A DNA stretch of 64,000 nt. Source: an uncultured Clostridia bacterium. Its GTDB lineage: Bacteria; Bacillota; Clostridia; Christensenellales; Borkfalkiaceae. The notes under the pieces are model-generated. The model was not told the origin of the DNA. It was given only the letters and a program-made list of their open reading frames with translations, and made no database searches. Made by a program: the position numbers and the translations under genes. Within the stretch, counting starts at the first letter, position 1. Every line of letters starts with the position of its first letter. The stretch lies in the NCBI GenBank assembly GCA_934271065.1, contig CAKQQQ010000003.1:1-64000 (forward strand), given 5' to 3'. Positions 49,783 through 59,294 of the stretch are shown one piece after another.

Positions 49783-52377
49783 TTGAAAGAATTAAAATTA
49801 AGATACAAAACTCCCGCCGAAAAAACGAACGACGGTTGGGAAAAATATTCATTGCCGATAGGTAACGGACACGGCGGCGCGAGCGTTTTCGGGGGCTACG
49901 ACGAAGAGCGCGTTCAGTTTACGACGAACGTTTTCGCAAACCCCTTTAGTCTTGGCGGTGTGTCGAATTTTCTCGAACTGTACGTCGGGTTTGACGATAG
50001 GGCGAGCGAATACGAGCGCGGTCTCGATTTAAGAACGGGCGTCGCTTATTCCGTATACGTTTCCGATTTCGGCAAGACGACAAGAAAGGCGTTTTTCAAT
50101 TACCCCGATAACGTTTTCGTTTACCGCGCGGAATTTGAAAAACCTAAAACTCTGCGCGTCGGAACGGTTATACCGTATCTCGGCGCAAGACCGCTTGACG
50201 AAGGCGGAAGAACGGGCGAAGTAATATCCGACGGCGATAAGATCGTCGCGCGCGGCGAACTCCCTTCGCGAGACCTTAAATATACTGCGGAAGTCGCCGT
50301 CGTTACCGACGGCGAAAAGTTATGCGAAAACGGGCGGATTACCGTAATAAACGCCCTATACGCGGATATATACGTCGTGTTCGACACTTCTTACGAACTT
50401 TGCCCCGAAGCGTTTTCGACGCATAAAGCGGTCGGCGGCGATCCTACCAAAAAGGTTACCGAAAGGCTTGAAAACGCCTTGAAACTCGGTTACGCGAAAT
50501 TGTTGAAACGGCATACGGACGACTTTTCGCGCCTTATGAACAGGGTAGAATTCGATCTTGGCGGAGTTTGCGACGGCAGGGCTACCGACGAGATTCTGCA
50601 ATCTTATCGCGACGGTAACGCCGAGCCGTATCTGGAAGAAATTTACTATCAGTACGGCAGGTATCTGCTTATATCGTCGTCGAGAAAAGGCACGCCGCCC
50701 GCGTCGCTTCAAGGCGTGTGGACGGTACACGACAAATCGCCGTGGGGAAGCGGATTCTGGCACAATATCAACGTGCAGATGAACTACTGGCACGCTTTTT
50801 CGACGAATATAGCCGAAGCGTTCGACGCTTACGCCGACTTTTTCAAAGCGTATCTTCCCGAAGCGGAGAAAAACGCAAAGGAATGGATAGCGGAAACCAA
50901 CCCCGAAAACGCGGGCGGCGACTGCGGCTGGATAGTCGGTACGGGCGCGTTCTGTTATGAAATCGAAGGCAAAAACCCGAATAGTCATTCCGGACCGGGA
51001 ACGGGCGGACTTACCGCCAAAACCTTCTGCGACGCATACGATTTTACCCGCGACGAAGAGTTTTTGAAAAATTACGCCTATCCCGCGGTTCACGGTATGG
51101 CGAAGTTTTTGAAAAAGACTTTAAGAGATTACGACGGCAGAAAACTCTGTTCGTTTTCGGCTTCCCCCGAGCAGATTTTGTCGGGCGAATGGGTAAACGA
51201 GCATAAATATCAGCAGTATTATCATACGGTCGGTTGTTCTTTCGACCAGCAAATGGTAAAAGAGACGTTTGCGGACGATCTCGTATTGTCGAAAATTCTC
51301 GGGGTTGCCGACGAGACCACCCGCTACGAAGAAGAGAACTTAAACTCGCTCGACGCGATAAGAATCGGGTATAGCGGGCAGATAAAAGAATACGACGAAG
51401 AGAATTTTTACGGCGAAATAGGCGAAGCGAAGCACAGGCATTTATCGCAACTCGTCGCGCTTATGCCGGGCGGACAGATAACCGCCGACACTCCCGCCGC
51501 GCTGGACGCGGCGAAAATAACGCTCGACTTCCGCGGCGACGAATCTACGGGCTGGGCGCTCGCGCACAGGCTGTGTTCGCGGGCGAGAACGGGCGAGGGC
51601 GATCGCGCGTACCTGCTTTTGAAAAACCTTTTGAAAACGAGAACGCACCCTAATCTGTGGGACGTTCATCCGCCTTTTCAGATAGACGGCAACTTCGGCG
51701 CGACGGCGGGCGTTACCGAAATGCTTCTGCAAAGCCACGGCGGGTATATCTCGCTTCTTCCGTCGATACCGAAGGAATGGAGCAGCCTGAACTTCAAGGG
51801 GCTTAAAGCGAGAGGGAATTTTGAGATCTCGCTCGGTTATAAAGACGGAGTTATAGAAAATTGCGAAATAATATCGCGTAAGGGCGAGCCGATAACCCTT
51901 TATTACGGCGGAGCGGTCGACGGAATAACCGTCTGCGATAACGGCGCGGAGATACCCGTTAATCGTTGCGACGGCAAAGTCTCGTTTTCGACGAACGCGG
52001 GCGAAACCTATCGGTTATCGGGCTTTCAAAAACGGGTTAATCGACCTATTGCGAAAGATTTTACCGCAAAATGGCAAAAAGGCGGCGTGAAACTCGAATG
52101 GAACGGCGACGGCGGAAAATACGACGTTTTCAGGGCGGTCGGCAATGAACCCCGATATATGCTTATAGGTAAATCGGATAAAGGCGAATTTACCGACGAA
52201 GAATTTTCCGAAAACGACAAGGCAAGACTGACGTATAAACTTCTCTTTTCGGGAACGGATAATAGCGGCAGGGGCAACGGCGCGACGGCGACTTTAAGCC
52301 CCGCAAGCGAACTCGAAAAAGAAAGATACGCTTACAGATTTAAGATAAACAACGAAAACATCAATACGAAAAAGTGA
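49783..52377 (+). CDS. GH95-family glycosidase (alpha-L-fucosidase/galactosidase)
   Basis: The 864-residue product starts at TTG 49783; no ATG or GTG lies nearby in frame. It has the GH95 marks: WEKYSLPIGNGHGGASVFGG, RYLLISSSRKGTPPASLQGVW, HNINVQMNYW (Asn328 and Asn330) and FQIDGNFGATAG with D635. The (alpha/alpha)6 barrel ends at LLPSIPKEW, and the protein closes with a fibronectin-like domain (AKWQKGGVKLEWNGDGGKYDVFRA). GH95 enzymes invert alpha-1,2-L-fucosyl or alpha-L-galactosyl bonds. No signal peptide is present, in contrast to many bacterial GH95 enzymes. The gene end overlaps the start region of the next gene within a few bases, so both are co-expressed. Confidence 0.9.
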   Translation: MKELKLRYKTPAEKTNDGWEKYSLPIGNGHGGASVFGGYDEERVQFTTNVFANPFSLGGVSNFLELYVGFDDRASEYERGLDLRTGVAYSVYVSDFGKTTRKAFFNYPDNVFVYRAEFEKPKTLRVGTVIPYLGARPLDEGGRTGEVISDGDKIVARGELPSRDLKYTAEVAVVTDGEKLCENGRITVINALYADIYVVFDTSYELCPEAFSTHKAVGGDPTKKVTERLENALKLGYAKLLKRHTDDFSRLMNRVEFDLGGVCDGRATDEILQSYRDGNAEPYLEEIYYQYGRYLLISSSRKGTPPASLQGVWTVHDKSPWGSGFWHNINVQMNYWHAFSTNIAEAFDAYADFFKAYLPEAEKNAKEWIAETNPENAGGDCGWIVGTGAFCYEIEGKNPNSHSGPGTGGLTAKTFCDAYDFTRDEEFLKNYAYPAVHGMAKFLKKTLRDYDGRKLCSFSASPEQILSGEWVNEHKYQQYYHTVGCSFDQQMVKETFADDLVLSKILGVADETTRYEEENLNSLDAIRIGYSGQIKEYDEENFYGEIGEAKHRHLSQLVALMPGGQITADTPAALDAAKITLDFRGDESTGWALAHRLCSRARTGEGDRAYLLLKNLLKTRTHPNLWDVHPPFQIDGNFGATAGVTEMLLQSHGGYISLLPSIPKEWSSLNFKGLKARGNFEISLGYKDGVIENCEIISRKGEPITLYYGGAVDGITVCDNGAEIPVNRCDGKVSFSTNAGETYRLSGFQKRVNRPIAKDFTAKWQKGGVKLEWNGDGGKYDVFRAVGNEPRYMLIGKSDKGEFTDEEFSENDKARLTYKLLFSGTDNSGRGNGATATLSPASELEKERYAYRFKINNENINTKK

Positions 52378-52382
52378 CGATT

Positions 52383-54197
52383 ATGAAAGATTTAATGAGA
52401 TTTTCCGCGGCAGGCGAGATCGCGGTAAAGGGTTACCCCGGCGAAATGATCAAGTATACGATAGACAAGCAGTTTTCCGACGACGACTTGTGGAAGGTTA
52501 CGGTCAATCAATTCCGTACCGAACCCGACGGCGCGGATAACGGTTGGCGCGGCGAATTCTGGGGTAAACTGATGCGCGCGGCAAGCCTTACTTACAGGGT
52601 TACGGGCAACGCGAAACTGTACGCCGAGATTACGAAAAGCGTTAAGGATATGCTTACCGCGCAGGATAAGAGCGGCAGATTTTCGACCTACGCGAAAGAT
52701 TGCGAATTTCGCGGTTGGGATATGTGGTCGAGAAAGTACGCCATGCTCGGGTTTCTCTATTATATCGACGTCTGCAAAAACAAAACGCTCGTCGCGAAGA
52801 TAACGAAGGCGTTGAAAAGGCACGCGGATTACATAATCAAGCGCGTCGGCGACGGCAAAAGGCAGACGGGAATTTGCGACACGACCGATATTTACGGCGG
52901 AATGAACTCCTGTTCTATATTAGAGCCGTTCGTAAAACTCTACGAACTCACGGGCGAAAAACGGTATCTTGACTTTGCGGAGTATATCGTAAGCGTGGGC
53001 TTTTCAAAAGATCAGAACGTAATAAAACTGTGTCTTACCAAAGAAAAATATCCGTTTGAATTCAATCATACCAAAGCCTACGAGATGATGAGTTGTTTCG
53101 AAGGTCTGTTGGAGTATTATAAGGTAACGGGCGAAGAAGACGCGTTGAAAGCGGTTATAAACTTCGTGGATATGACGCTCGAAAGCGACTATACCGTGAT
53201 AGGCAGTTGTGGTTGCACGCACGAACTGTTCGATAATTCGTCGGTAAAGCAAACGGAGTATTCCGACGGCGTTATGCAGGAGACGTGCGTTACCGTAACG
53301 CTTATAAAACTGTGCGCGAGACTGCTTACGGTAACCGGCGACGCGAAATACGCCGACGTCATCGAAAGGTCGGGCTATAACGCGCTTTTCGGGGCGGTAA
53401 ACAGCGAAAATCAGACGATGAAACGCGCGAAAGGCATCGTGTGGAAAGGCAAAGAAGCGATAGCGGTAAGTCACGAATCGTTCCCGTTTGACAGTTACAG
53501 TCCGCTTCGTTTAGGGCAAAGGGCAAGAAAAATTGGCGGATTTCGAGTTATGGAAAACGGCAGGTCGTACGGCTGCTGCGCGGCGATAGGCGGCGCGGGT
53601 ACGGCGATTTTCGGGCTTACCGCCGTAACGAAAGGCGAAGACGGCTATTTTATCAATCTTTACGCCGACGCGGCGTTTACCGACAAATCGCGCGGAACGA
53701 AGATAACCGTGAAAGCCGATATGTATAAAAAAGGCGAAGCGAAAATAGCGGTCGTCGGCGCGGAGCGGACCAAGTTGCGGTTAAGAATTCCCGACTGGAC
53801 TAAAAAGTTTACCGTTGCCGTAAACGGCGCGAACGCGGATTTCGTAGTGGATAAAGGCTATGCGGTCGTAACCGTCAAAGGCGGCGATAAAATAATCGCG
53901 CGTATGCCTATGAGAACGCGCGGACGCGTGCTTAACGGAAAGGTCGAATTCGAGCGCGGACCGATAGTTCTTGCAAGAGACGACAGATTCGGCGAAGACG
54001 TGAAAGCCCCCGTAAAGACCGCCGCGAAGTCCGGCGGGGCGGTTGCAAAACTCGTTAAAAACACGACGTTTTACACTAACGAAACGGTAAAGGTCAAGAC
54101 CAAAGACGGCGAGATAACCCTTTGCGACTACTCGTCGGCGGGTAAAAATTACGACGACGAAAACTGTAACGTATCCGTCTGGAGCGAAATAGTATAA
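52383..54197 (+). CDS. GH127-like beta-L-arabinofuranosidase
   Basis: Start ATG 52383 gives 604 residues. The (alpha/alpha)6 barrel pattern (GWRGEFWGKLMRAASLTYRVTGN, LYELTGEKRYLDFAEY) and the metal site fit GH127 (former DUF1680). E300-T-C302 and the C398-C399 pair match the Glu-x-Cys and Cys-Cys zinc ligands and catalytic cysteine of characterised GH127 enzymes. C-terminal beta-sandwich domains (LRLRIPDWTKKFTVAVNG, VEFERGPIVLARDD) follow. It would release beta-L-arabinofuranose in the cytoplasm. It is the last gene of the locus and ends before a strong terminator at 54293. Confidence 0.87.
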   Translation: MKDLMRFSAAGEIAVKGYPGEMIKYTIDKQFSDDDLWKVTVNQFRTEPDGADNGWRGEFWGKLMRAASLTYRVTGNAKLYAEITKSVKDMLTAQDKSGRFSTYAKDCEFRGWDMWSRKYAMLGFLYYIDVCKNKTLVAKITKALKRHADYIIKRVGDGKRQTGICDTTDIYGGMNSCSILEPFVKLYELTGEKRYLDFAEYIVSVGFSKDQNVIKLCLTKEKYPFEFNHTKAYEMMSCFEGLLEYYKVTGEEDALKAVINFVDMTLESDYTVIGSCGCTHELFDNSSVKQTEYSDGVMQETCVTVTLIKLCARLLTVTGDAKYADVIERSGYNALFGAVNSENQTMKRAKGIVWKGKEAIAVSHESFPFDSYSPLRLGQRARKIGGFRVMENGRSYGCCAAIGGAGTAIFGLTAVTKGEDGYFINLYADAAFTDKSRGTKITVKADMYKKGEAKIAVVGAERTKLRLRIPDWTKKFTVAVNGANADFVVDKGYAVVTVKGGDKIIARMPMRTRGRVLNGKVEFERGPIVLARDDRFGEDVKAPVKTAAKSGGAVAKLVKNTTFYTNETVKVKTKDGEITLCDYSSAGKNYDDENCNVSVWSEIV

Positions 54198-54292
54198 AAC
54201 GCCCGCGCGGGTATATCCGACGTTACGGGCGTAAACGGGAATTTCCGTTGGCGAAGAGACGAAAAAGCCAAGTAAATCAAAGTAAATCAAAA

Positions 54293-54315
54293 GCCGCGAC
54301 GCGTCGCGGCTTTTT
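54293..54315 (+). terminator. Terminator of glycan locus
   Basis: GCCGCGAC-GC-GTCGCGGC stem followed by TTTTT. It closes the rightward glycosidase run and also faces the minus-strand operon ending at 54392. Confidence 0.9.
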
Positions 54316-54391
54316 CGTTATGCGGATTGAGTTGTAAATGCGTGTATAAGTCGGTTTACGCGTCGTTGGCGGCAAGCCGCATAGAAGCGTA

Positions 54392-55171
54392 TCATTCTTG
54401 TCCGTCATCGGCGGAGATAGACGTTTTAAGCAGCGAAAACACGACGTAGGCGGCAACGCATAACGCGACGGGGAGTACGACGGCAAGCGTGGGCAAGCCG
54501 CCCCAGCCGCCGTTGCCGAGCCGTTCTACGAGCGTACCCGTGAAGTTGAAAATCGCGTGGATAGCCGCGCAGACGAGAACGTTGCCCGTTTTAAGCATAG
54601 CGAACGCGCAAAGTCCGCCTATCAAAAACGAATAGCCGACCTGCATTGCCACCGCCGACGGCGACGACGAGAGCAGGTTTACGACGTGTATCGCGGCGAA
54701 TATCGCCGAAGAAGCGACCGTTGCCGCAAACGCCTTGTACTTTCCGTCTTGCAGTCGTTCGAGCAGGGCGGGGAAAAGTATTCCGCGGAATATGAGTTCT
54801 TCGCTCAATCCCGTCAGTACGCATTCGAGCGCGAACAGGACGTAATGATACCAAGCCCCGTACGAAATCGACGCGTCGCCGAACGCGAGACCGAGAAGTG
54901 GCGGGTTCAAAACTACGGCGACGAAACACGGCGCGACCGCGAGCATCGGTTTTGCCGAAGGTCTGCGTAAGATTTTATATCCGAGCAGAGCGGCTATAAT
55001 CGCGGCGGCGATCGCCACGGGCAGGCGCGACAAAACGGCGTCCGCGCACGCCGAAACGGGGTATTCGCCGATCTTTCCCGAAAGGAAAAATTCGTAAACG
55101 CACCCCGCCGCGATAAGAACGATTGCCGCCGCTAAAAGCAGACGGCGTTTTTTTTCGGGATCAAAGTTCAT
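54392..55171 (-). CDS. CPBP-family intramembrane metalloprotease
   Basis: The 259-residue membrane protein has about seven helices and the CPBP/Abi motifs: SEELIFRG (catalytic Glu-Glu), a FAAIHVVN helix and AIHAIFNF. The family cleaves or processes membrane proteins or prenylated peptides; in Firmicutes many members give bacteriocin immunity or act in surface-protein pathways. It overlaps the upstream PAP2 gene by 11 bases, so both proteins are made together. The substrate cannot be inferred. Confidence 0.88.
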   Translation of the reverse strand: MNFDPEKKRRLLLAAAIVLIAAGCVYEFFLSGKIGEYPVSACADAVLSRLPVAIAAAIIAALLGYKILRRPSAKPMLAVAPCFVAVVLNPPLLGLAFGDASISYGAWYHYVLFALECVLTGLSEELIFRGILFPALLERLQDGKYKAFAATVASSAIFAAIHVVNLLSSSPSAVAMQVGYSFLIGGLCAFAMLKTGNVLVCAAIHAIFNFTGTLVERLGNGGWGGLPTLAVVLPVALCVAAYVVFSLLKTSISADDGQE

Positions 55172-55856
55172 CGGTTTTAGCGGGTTCGACCGTTTTCGCG
55201 GCGTATTTGCTCACGAAAAACTCGTAGCCGAACACGACGGCAAGCGCGAACAGCGCGCCGCCGAGCACGTCGGTAAACCAATGCGCGCAAGAGAGCAGTC
55301 TGCCAGCGGTCGCGATTACGCAAAGCGCGGCGCAAACGGCGGAAAGCGCGGTTTTCAGCCGCGTGTTTTTAATTCTTAAACAGATTTCGACGATTGCCGT
55401 TCCGAATACGCCGACGGTAAGCATAGTGTGCGACGACGGGAACGACGCTTCGGGGCGGGCTTGTCCGTCGAGTAAAACGGGGCGGTAGTTGACGATTACC
55501 GCTTCGAATACCGCGTACGCGGCGATAAGCAGAACGTAACACGCCGCAAGCGCGTATATATCTTTGCCGACGGCTTTAAGACTCTTATTTCTGACGGCGA
55601 CGAATATTCCGTACCCCGCGAAGAAGAGCGCGGTCGCTATCGCCGCGTAGCCGAGAACTTCCGTAAGCCCGTACCAGAAGCCGTTTAACTTTCCGCCCGC
55701 GGCGGAAAAAACGGCGTCGTTAAGCGTGTGCAGACCTATTTTTTCGCCAAGCCTTTCGCCAACGTCAACGGTTTTAAGTAAAACGATGAGCAGAACGAAC
55801 GCCGCCAGACATACCGCCGCCGCTATCGCGCCCGATAAAGCCCGAAATTTTTTCAT
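55161..55856 (-). CDS. PAP2-family membrane phosphatase
   Basis: The 231-residue protein has six membrane helices and the PAP2 signature: a first motif around NYRPVLLDGQARPEASF, PSSHT in the second, and GRLLSCAHWFTDVLGG in the third, containing the catalytic His and Asp. These enzymes dephosphorylate lipid phosphates such as undecaprenyl pyrophosphate or phosphatidate at the membrane outer face. It has an AAGGAG site. The AT-rich region 55890-55925 upstream contains several TATAAT-like elements on the minus strand. Confidence 0.88.
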   Translation of the reverse strand: MKKFRALSGAIAAAVCLAAFVLLIVLLKTVDVGERLGEKIGLHTLNDAVFSAAGGKLNGFWYGLTEVLGYAAIATALFFAGYGIFVAVRNKSLKAVGKDIYALAACYVLLIAAYAVFEAVIVNYRPVLLDGQARPEASFPSSHTMLTVGVFGTAIVEICLRIKNTRLKTALSAVCAALCVIATAGRLLSCAHWFTDVLGGALFALAVVFGYEFFVSKYAAKTVEPAKTDEL

Positions 55857-55986
55857 AAAAGCAATTTCTCCTTTCGCTCGATTAACGTTACTATTATAAA
55901 TTATAACAATATTATAAGTTATAACGCCCGATAAAGCAAGCGGTCGGGCGGAAATAATAAAATTTTAAGAAATTTGTTAAAAAGCG

Positions 55987-56015
55987 TTGAAAATACGGAA
56001 ATAATGTGTTATAAT
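55987..56015 (+). promoter_or_regulatory. Promoter of HU gene
   Basis: TTGAAA (55987-55992), 17 bases, TATAAT (56010-56015). The start of the HU gene follows 51 bases later after CGGAGG. Confidence 0.8.
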
Positions 56016-56065
56016 GCGAGCGTATGATAGTCGGCGACGGAAAGTCGCCCTATACGGAGGAATTT

Positions 56066-56341
56066 ATGAACAAAAGCGAATTTATCAGAGCATACGCCGA
56101 TAATCTCGGCGTAACCATTAAAGACGCCGAAAAAAATTTCAACGCGTTTTTAGACACTTTAACCGAAAACCTTAAAAACGGCGAGTACGTTCATATTTCG
56201 GGTTTCGCGACCTTCTCCGTCAAAGAGAAGAACGCTCGCGACGGCGTAAATCCGCTTACCGGCGAAAAAGTCGTCATCGAAGCGTGCAACGCACCCGTAA
56301 TCAAGTTCAGCAAGACCTATAAAGAACTTTTTAATAAATAA
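56066..56341 (+). CDS. hup: HU-family DNA-binding protein
   Basis: The start ATG 56066 is chosen because CGGAGG precedes it by 7 bases; the 91-residue product is the usual HU length. It begins MNKSEFIRAYADNLGVTIKDAE and contains the beta-arm region HISGFATFSVKEKNARDGVNPLTGEKVVI, with the Asn-Pro tip (NP) that intercalates in DNA. It acts as a dimer that bends and compacts DNA. The arm is less basic than usual (NPLTGEKVVIEACN instead of NPxTGE-x-IxIPA), a small deviation. It has its own promoter and terminator. Confidence 0.93.
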   Translation: MNKSEFIRAYADNLGVTIKDAEKNFNAFLDTLTENLKNGEYVHISGFATFSVKEKNARDGVNPLTGEKVVIEACNAPVIKFSKTYKELFNK

Positions 56342-56373
56342 AAGCGATTTTTTTTGCTAAACGAATAACCCCG

Positions 56374-56414
56374 AACGGGCAAAACCGCGTTATGAAACGC
56401 AGTTTTGCCCGTTT
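56374..56414. terminator. Terminator after HU gene
   Basis: ACGGGCAAAAC (56375-56385) pairs with GTTTTGCCCGT (56402-56412) and an inner CGCGTT/AACGC helix extends it. T residues follow. It separates the HU gene from the nrdD promoter region. Confidence 0.85.
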
Positions 56415-56443
56415 CTACATTTTGTGAGCGTTTTTCTTGAAAA

Positions 56444-56459
56444 ATACTATATATTGTGT
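56444..56459 (+). promoter_or_regulatory. Candidate NrdR box
   Basis: ATACTATATATTGTGT is close to the 16-base palindromic NrdR consensus (ACACTATATATTGTGT type). It lies about 135 bases before nrdD. NrdR boxes usually come in pairs; a second good box at the expected distance was not found. Confidence 0.5.
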
Positions 56460-56592
56460 TTTTTCAAAATATTTTTTCAATTTGTTGCATTTGCAATAGC
56501 ATAAAAATTTTCTATGTGATATACTTGTGATAATCCCGTCGGAAAATAAGGGAACTCGGTCGGCGCGGGGCGTCGACGAAACGGAGGCAAAA

Positions 56593-58767
56593 ATGAAGAT
56601 AATAAAGAGAAGCGGAAGAGAAGACCTTTTTGACGAAAGCAAAATCGTAAACGCGGTAGCGAAAGCGAGCGCGTCCGTAGGGGAAGCGGACAGACTTACC
56701 GACGAAGAAGTAAGGGAAGTCGGCGCGAACGTAACCAAAATCGCGTCGTCGTCGCCGCGCGCGTTGAGCGTCGAAGAAATACAGGATCTCGTCGAGAACG
56801 AACTTATGGCGCGTAAAAAATATCGCGTCGCGCGTAACTATATAACCTATCGTTACAACCGTCAACTCGCGAGAAAGGCTAACACGACCGACGACAGGAT
56901 TCTCAGCCTTATCGAGTGCAACAACGAAGAAGTCAAGCAGGAAAATTCCAACAAAAACCCGACCGTTAACAGCGTTCAGAGAGACTATATGGCGGGCGAA
57001 GTCAGCAAGGACATTACCAAGCGTATTCTGTTGCCGCAGGATATAGTCGCGGCGCACGAAGCGGGTATCATACACTTCCACGACGCGGACTATTTCGCGC
57101 AGCATATGCATAACTGCGATCTCGTAAATCTCGAAGATATGTTGCAGAACGGAACGGTTATCAGCGGAACGTATATCGAAAAGCCGCATAGTTTTTCCAC
57201 GGCTTGCAATATCGCCACGCAGATAATCGCGCAGGTCGCGTCCAACCAGTACGGCGGTCAGTCCATCTCGCTCACTCATCTCGCGCCGTTCGTAGACATA
57301 AGCAGACAGAAGATAAGAAAAGAAGTCGTCGAAGAACTTGCCGAAGCGGGCATAACCGACGTGGATCTTATCAACAGAATAGCCGAAAAGCGTCTTCGCG
57401 GCGAAATCAAAAGGGGTATTCAGACCATACAGTATCAGGTGGTCACTCTGCTCACGACCAACGGTCAGGCTCCGTTCATCACGGTGTTTATGTACCTTAA
57501 CGAAGCGCGTACCGAGCAGGAAAAGAAGGACCTTGCGGTAATTATCGAAGAGACGCTTTTGCAGAGAATACAGGGCGTAAAGAACGAAGCGGGGGTATGG
57601 ATAACGCCCGCGTTCCCCAAACTCATATACGTTCTCGAACCCGACAATATAACCGAAGATTCCAAGTACTGGTATCTTACCGAACTCGCGGCGAAGTGTA
57701 CCGCGAAGCGTATGGTGCCCGACTACATTTCCGAAAAGAAAATGCTCGAATATAAAGTCGATAAGAACGGCGAAGGGCATTGCTATACCTGTATGGGTTG
57801 CAGAAGTTTCCTGACGCCTTACGTCGACGAGAACGGCAAACCCAAATATTACGGCAGATTCAATCAGGGCGTAGTTACGATAAATCTCGTAGACGTCGCG
57901 TTGTCGTCCGGTAAAGACGAAGAAAAATTCTGGAAGATTTTCGACGAAAGGCTCGACCTTTGCTACCGCGCGCTTATGCTGCGCCATAACAGGCTTAAAG
58001 GCACGCTTTCGGACGCTGCGCCCATCTTGTGGCAGTACGGCGCGCTTGCGAGACTTAAAAAGGGCGAGACAATAGACAAACTGTTATACGGCGGTTATTC
58101 GACCATATCGCTCGGTTACGCGGGGCTTTACGAATGCGTCAAGTATATGACGGGCAAGTCTCACACTTCGCCCGAAGCAAAGCCGTTCGCGCTTGCGGTA
58201 ATGCAGCATATGAACGACAAGTGCAAGGAATGGAAAGCGAAAGAGAACATCGACTTTTCGCTTTACGGCACGCCGCTTGAAAGCACGACCTATAAATTCG
58301 CCAAGTGTCTGCAAAACCGTTTCGGAATCATCGAAGGCGTTACGGACAAGAATTATATCACGAACAGTTACCACGTTCACGTTACCGAAAAAATCGACGC
58401 GTTCACGAAACTCAAATTCGAAAGCGAGTTCCAGCAACTCTCTCCCGGCGGAGCGATAAGTTACGTCGAAGTGCCGAATATGCAGAACAATATTCCCGCC
58501 GTACTCGAACTTATGAAGTACATTTACGAGAACATTATGTACGCCGAACTCAACACCAAGAGCGACTATTGTCAGGTCTGCGGTTACGACGGCGAAATGC
58601 AGATAGTAACCGACACCGACGGCAAACTCGTGTGGGAATGCCCTAACTGCCGCAATCGCGATCAGGCTAAAATGAACGTCGCGCGGCGTACCTGCGGATA
58701 TATCGGCACGCAGTTCTGGAATCAGGGCAGAACGCAGGAAATCAAAGATAGAGTGTTGCATCTGTAA
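56593..58767 (+). CDS. nrdD: Anaerobic ribonucleoside-triphosphate reductase
   Basis: Start ATG 56593 follows ACGGAGG; 724 residues. An N-terminal ATP-cone (MKIIKRSGREDLFDESKIVNAVAKAS) gives allosteric control. The large barrel contains HDADYFAQHMHNCDLVNLEDML and MGCRSFLTPY, the cysteine positions used in catalysis. The C-terminus has a Cys4 zinc site (CQVCGYDG...CPNCRNRD) and the glycyl-radical site RRTCGYIG with Gly702. It makes deoxyribonucleotides in the absence of oxygen, using a radical installed by NrdG, encoded next. The preceding region has a candidate NrdR box, implying repression when dNTP levels are high. Confidence 0.96.
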   Translation: MKIIKRSGREDLFDESKIVNAVAKASASVGEADRLTDEEVREVGANVTKIASSSPRALSVEEIQDLVENELMARKKYRVARNYITYRYNRQLARKANTTDDRILSLIECNNEEVKQENSNKNPTVNSVQRDYMAGEVSKDITKRILLPQDIVAAHEAGIIHFHDADYFAQHMHNCDLVNLEDMLQNGTVISGTYIEKPHSFSTACNIATQIIAQVASNQYGGQSISLTHLAPFVDISRQKIRKEVVEELAEAGITDVDLINRIAEKRLRGEIKRGIQTIQYQVVTLLTTNGQAPFITVFMYLNEARTEQEKKDLAVIIEETLLQRIQGVKNEAGVWITPAFPKLIYVLEPDNITEDSKYWYLTELAAKCTAKRMVPDYISEKKMLEYKVDKNGEGHCYTCMGCRSFLTPYVDENGKPKYYGRFNQGVVTINLVDVALSSGKDEEKFWKIFDERLDLCYRALMLRHNRLKGTLSDAAPILWQYGALARLKKGETIDKLLYGGYSTISLGYAGLYECVKYMTGKSHTSPEAKPFALAVMQHMNDKCKEWKAKENIDFSLYGTPLESTTYKFAKCLQNRFGIIEGVTDKNYITNSYHVHVTEKIDAFTKLKFESEFQQLSPGGAISYVEVPNMQNNIPAVLELMKYIYENIMYAELNTKSDYCQVCGYDGEMQIVTDTDGKLVWECPNCRNRDQAKMNVARRTCGYIGTQFWNQGRTQEIKDRVLHL

Positions 58768-59294
58768 TGAATTACGGCGAAATAAAATATTGCGATATAG
58801 CGAACGGAACGGGGGTAAGGACCAGCGTATTCGTTTCGGGGTGCAGAAACCGTTGCGAAGACTGTTTCAACTTCGAGACGTGGGATTTCGCTTACGGCAA
58901 ACCGTTTACGAAAGCGGTTGAAGACGAAGTGTTAAACAGCCTTAAACCGTCTTATATAAATGGATTGTCCGTACTCGGCGGCGAACCGTTCGAAGTGGAA
59001 AATCAGAGCGGGGTGCTTGACCTTATCCGCCGCGTGAAAAGCGAATTTCCCGATAAAACCGTATGGATATATTCGGGCTTTACCTACGAAGAACTGCTTG
59101 ACGGTTCGCGGGCGGCAACGCCGACCGCGCTTGAGATTTTACGGCTTGCGGACGTGCTTGTAGACGGCAGATACGATAAAAAATTAAGGAACATTTCGCT
59201 TGCGTTCAGGGGCTCGGAAAATCAGCGCATAATCGATCTTCGTAAGACCGTAAAACGCGGCGAAGTGGTTTTGGCAAAGGAGTTTTACCGATGA
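58767..59294 (+). CDS. nrdG: Anaerobic ribonucleotide reductase activating enzyme
   Basis: The 175-residue radical-SAM protein has C26-x3-C30-x2-C33 (CRNRCEDC) for the [4Fe-4S] cluster, VLGGEPF for SAM binding and VWIYSGFTYEELL. It activates NrdD by generating the glycyl radical. Its ATG overlaps the nrdD stop by one base (TAATG). It ends in an ATGA overlap with dut, so all three genes are translationally linked. Confidence 0.95.
   Translation: MNYGEIKYCDIANGTGVRTSVFVSGCRNRCEDCFNFETWDFAYGKPFTKAVEDEVLNSLKPSYINGLSVLGGEPFEVENQSGVLDLIRRVKSEFPDKTVWIYSGFTYEELLDGSRAATPTALEILRLADVLVDGRYDKKLRNISLAFRGSENQRIIDLRKTVKRGEVVLAKEFYR

Noticed and set aside
56512..57987. Minus-strand open frame of 491 codons
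   Set aside because: Antisense to nrdD, whose catalytic motifs are unmistakable.
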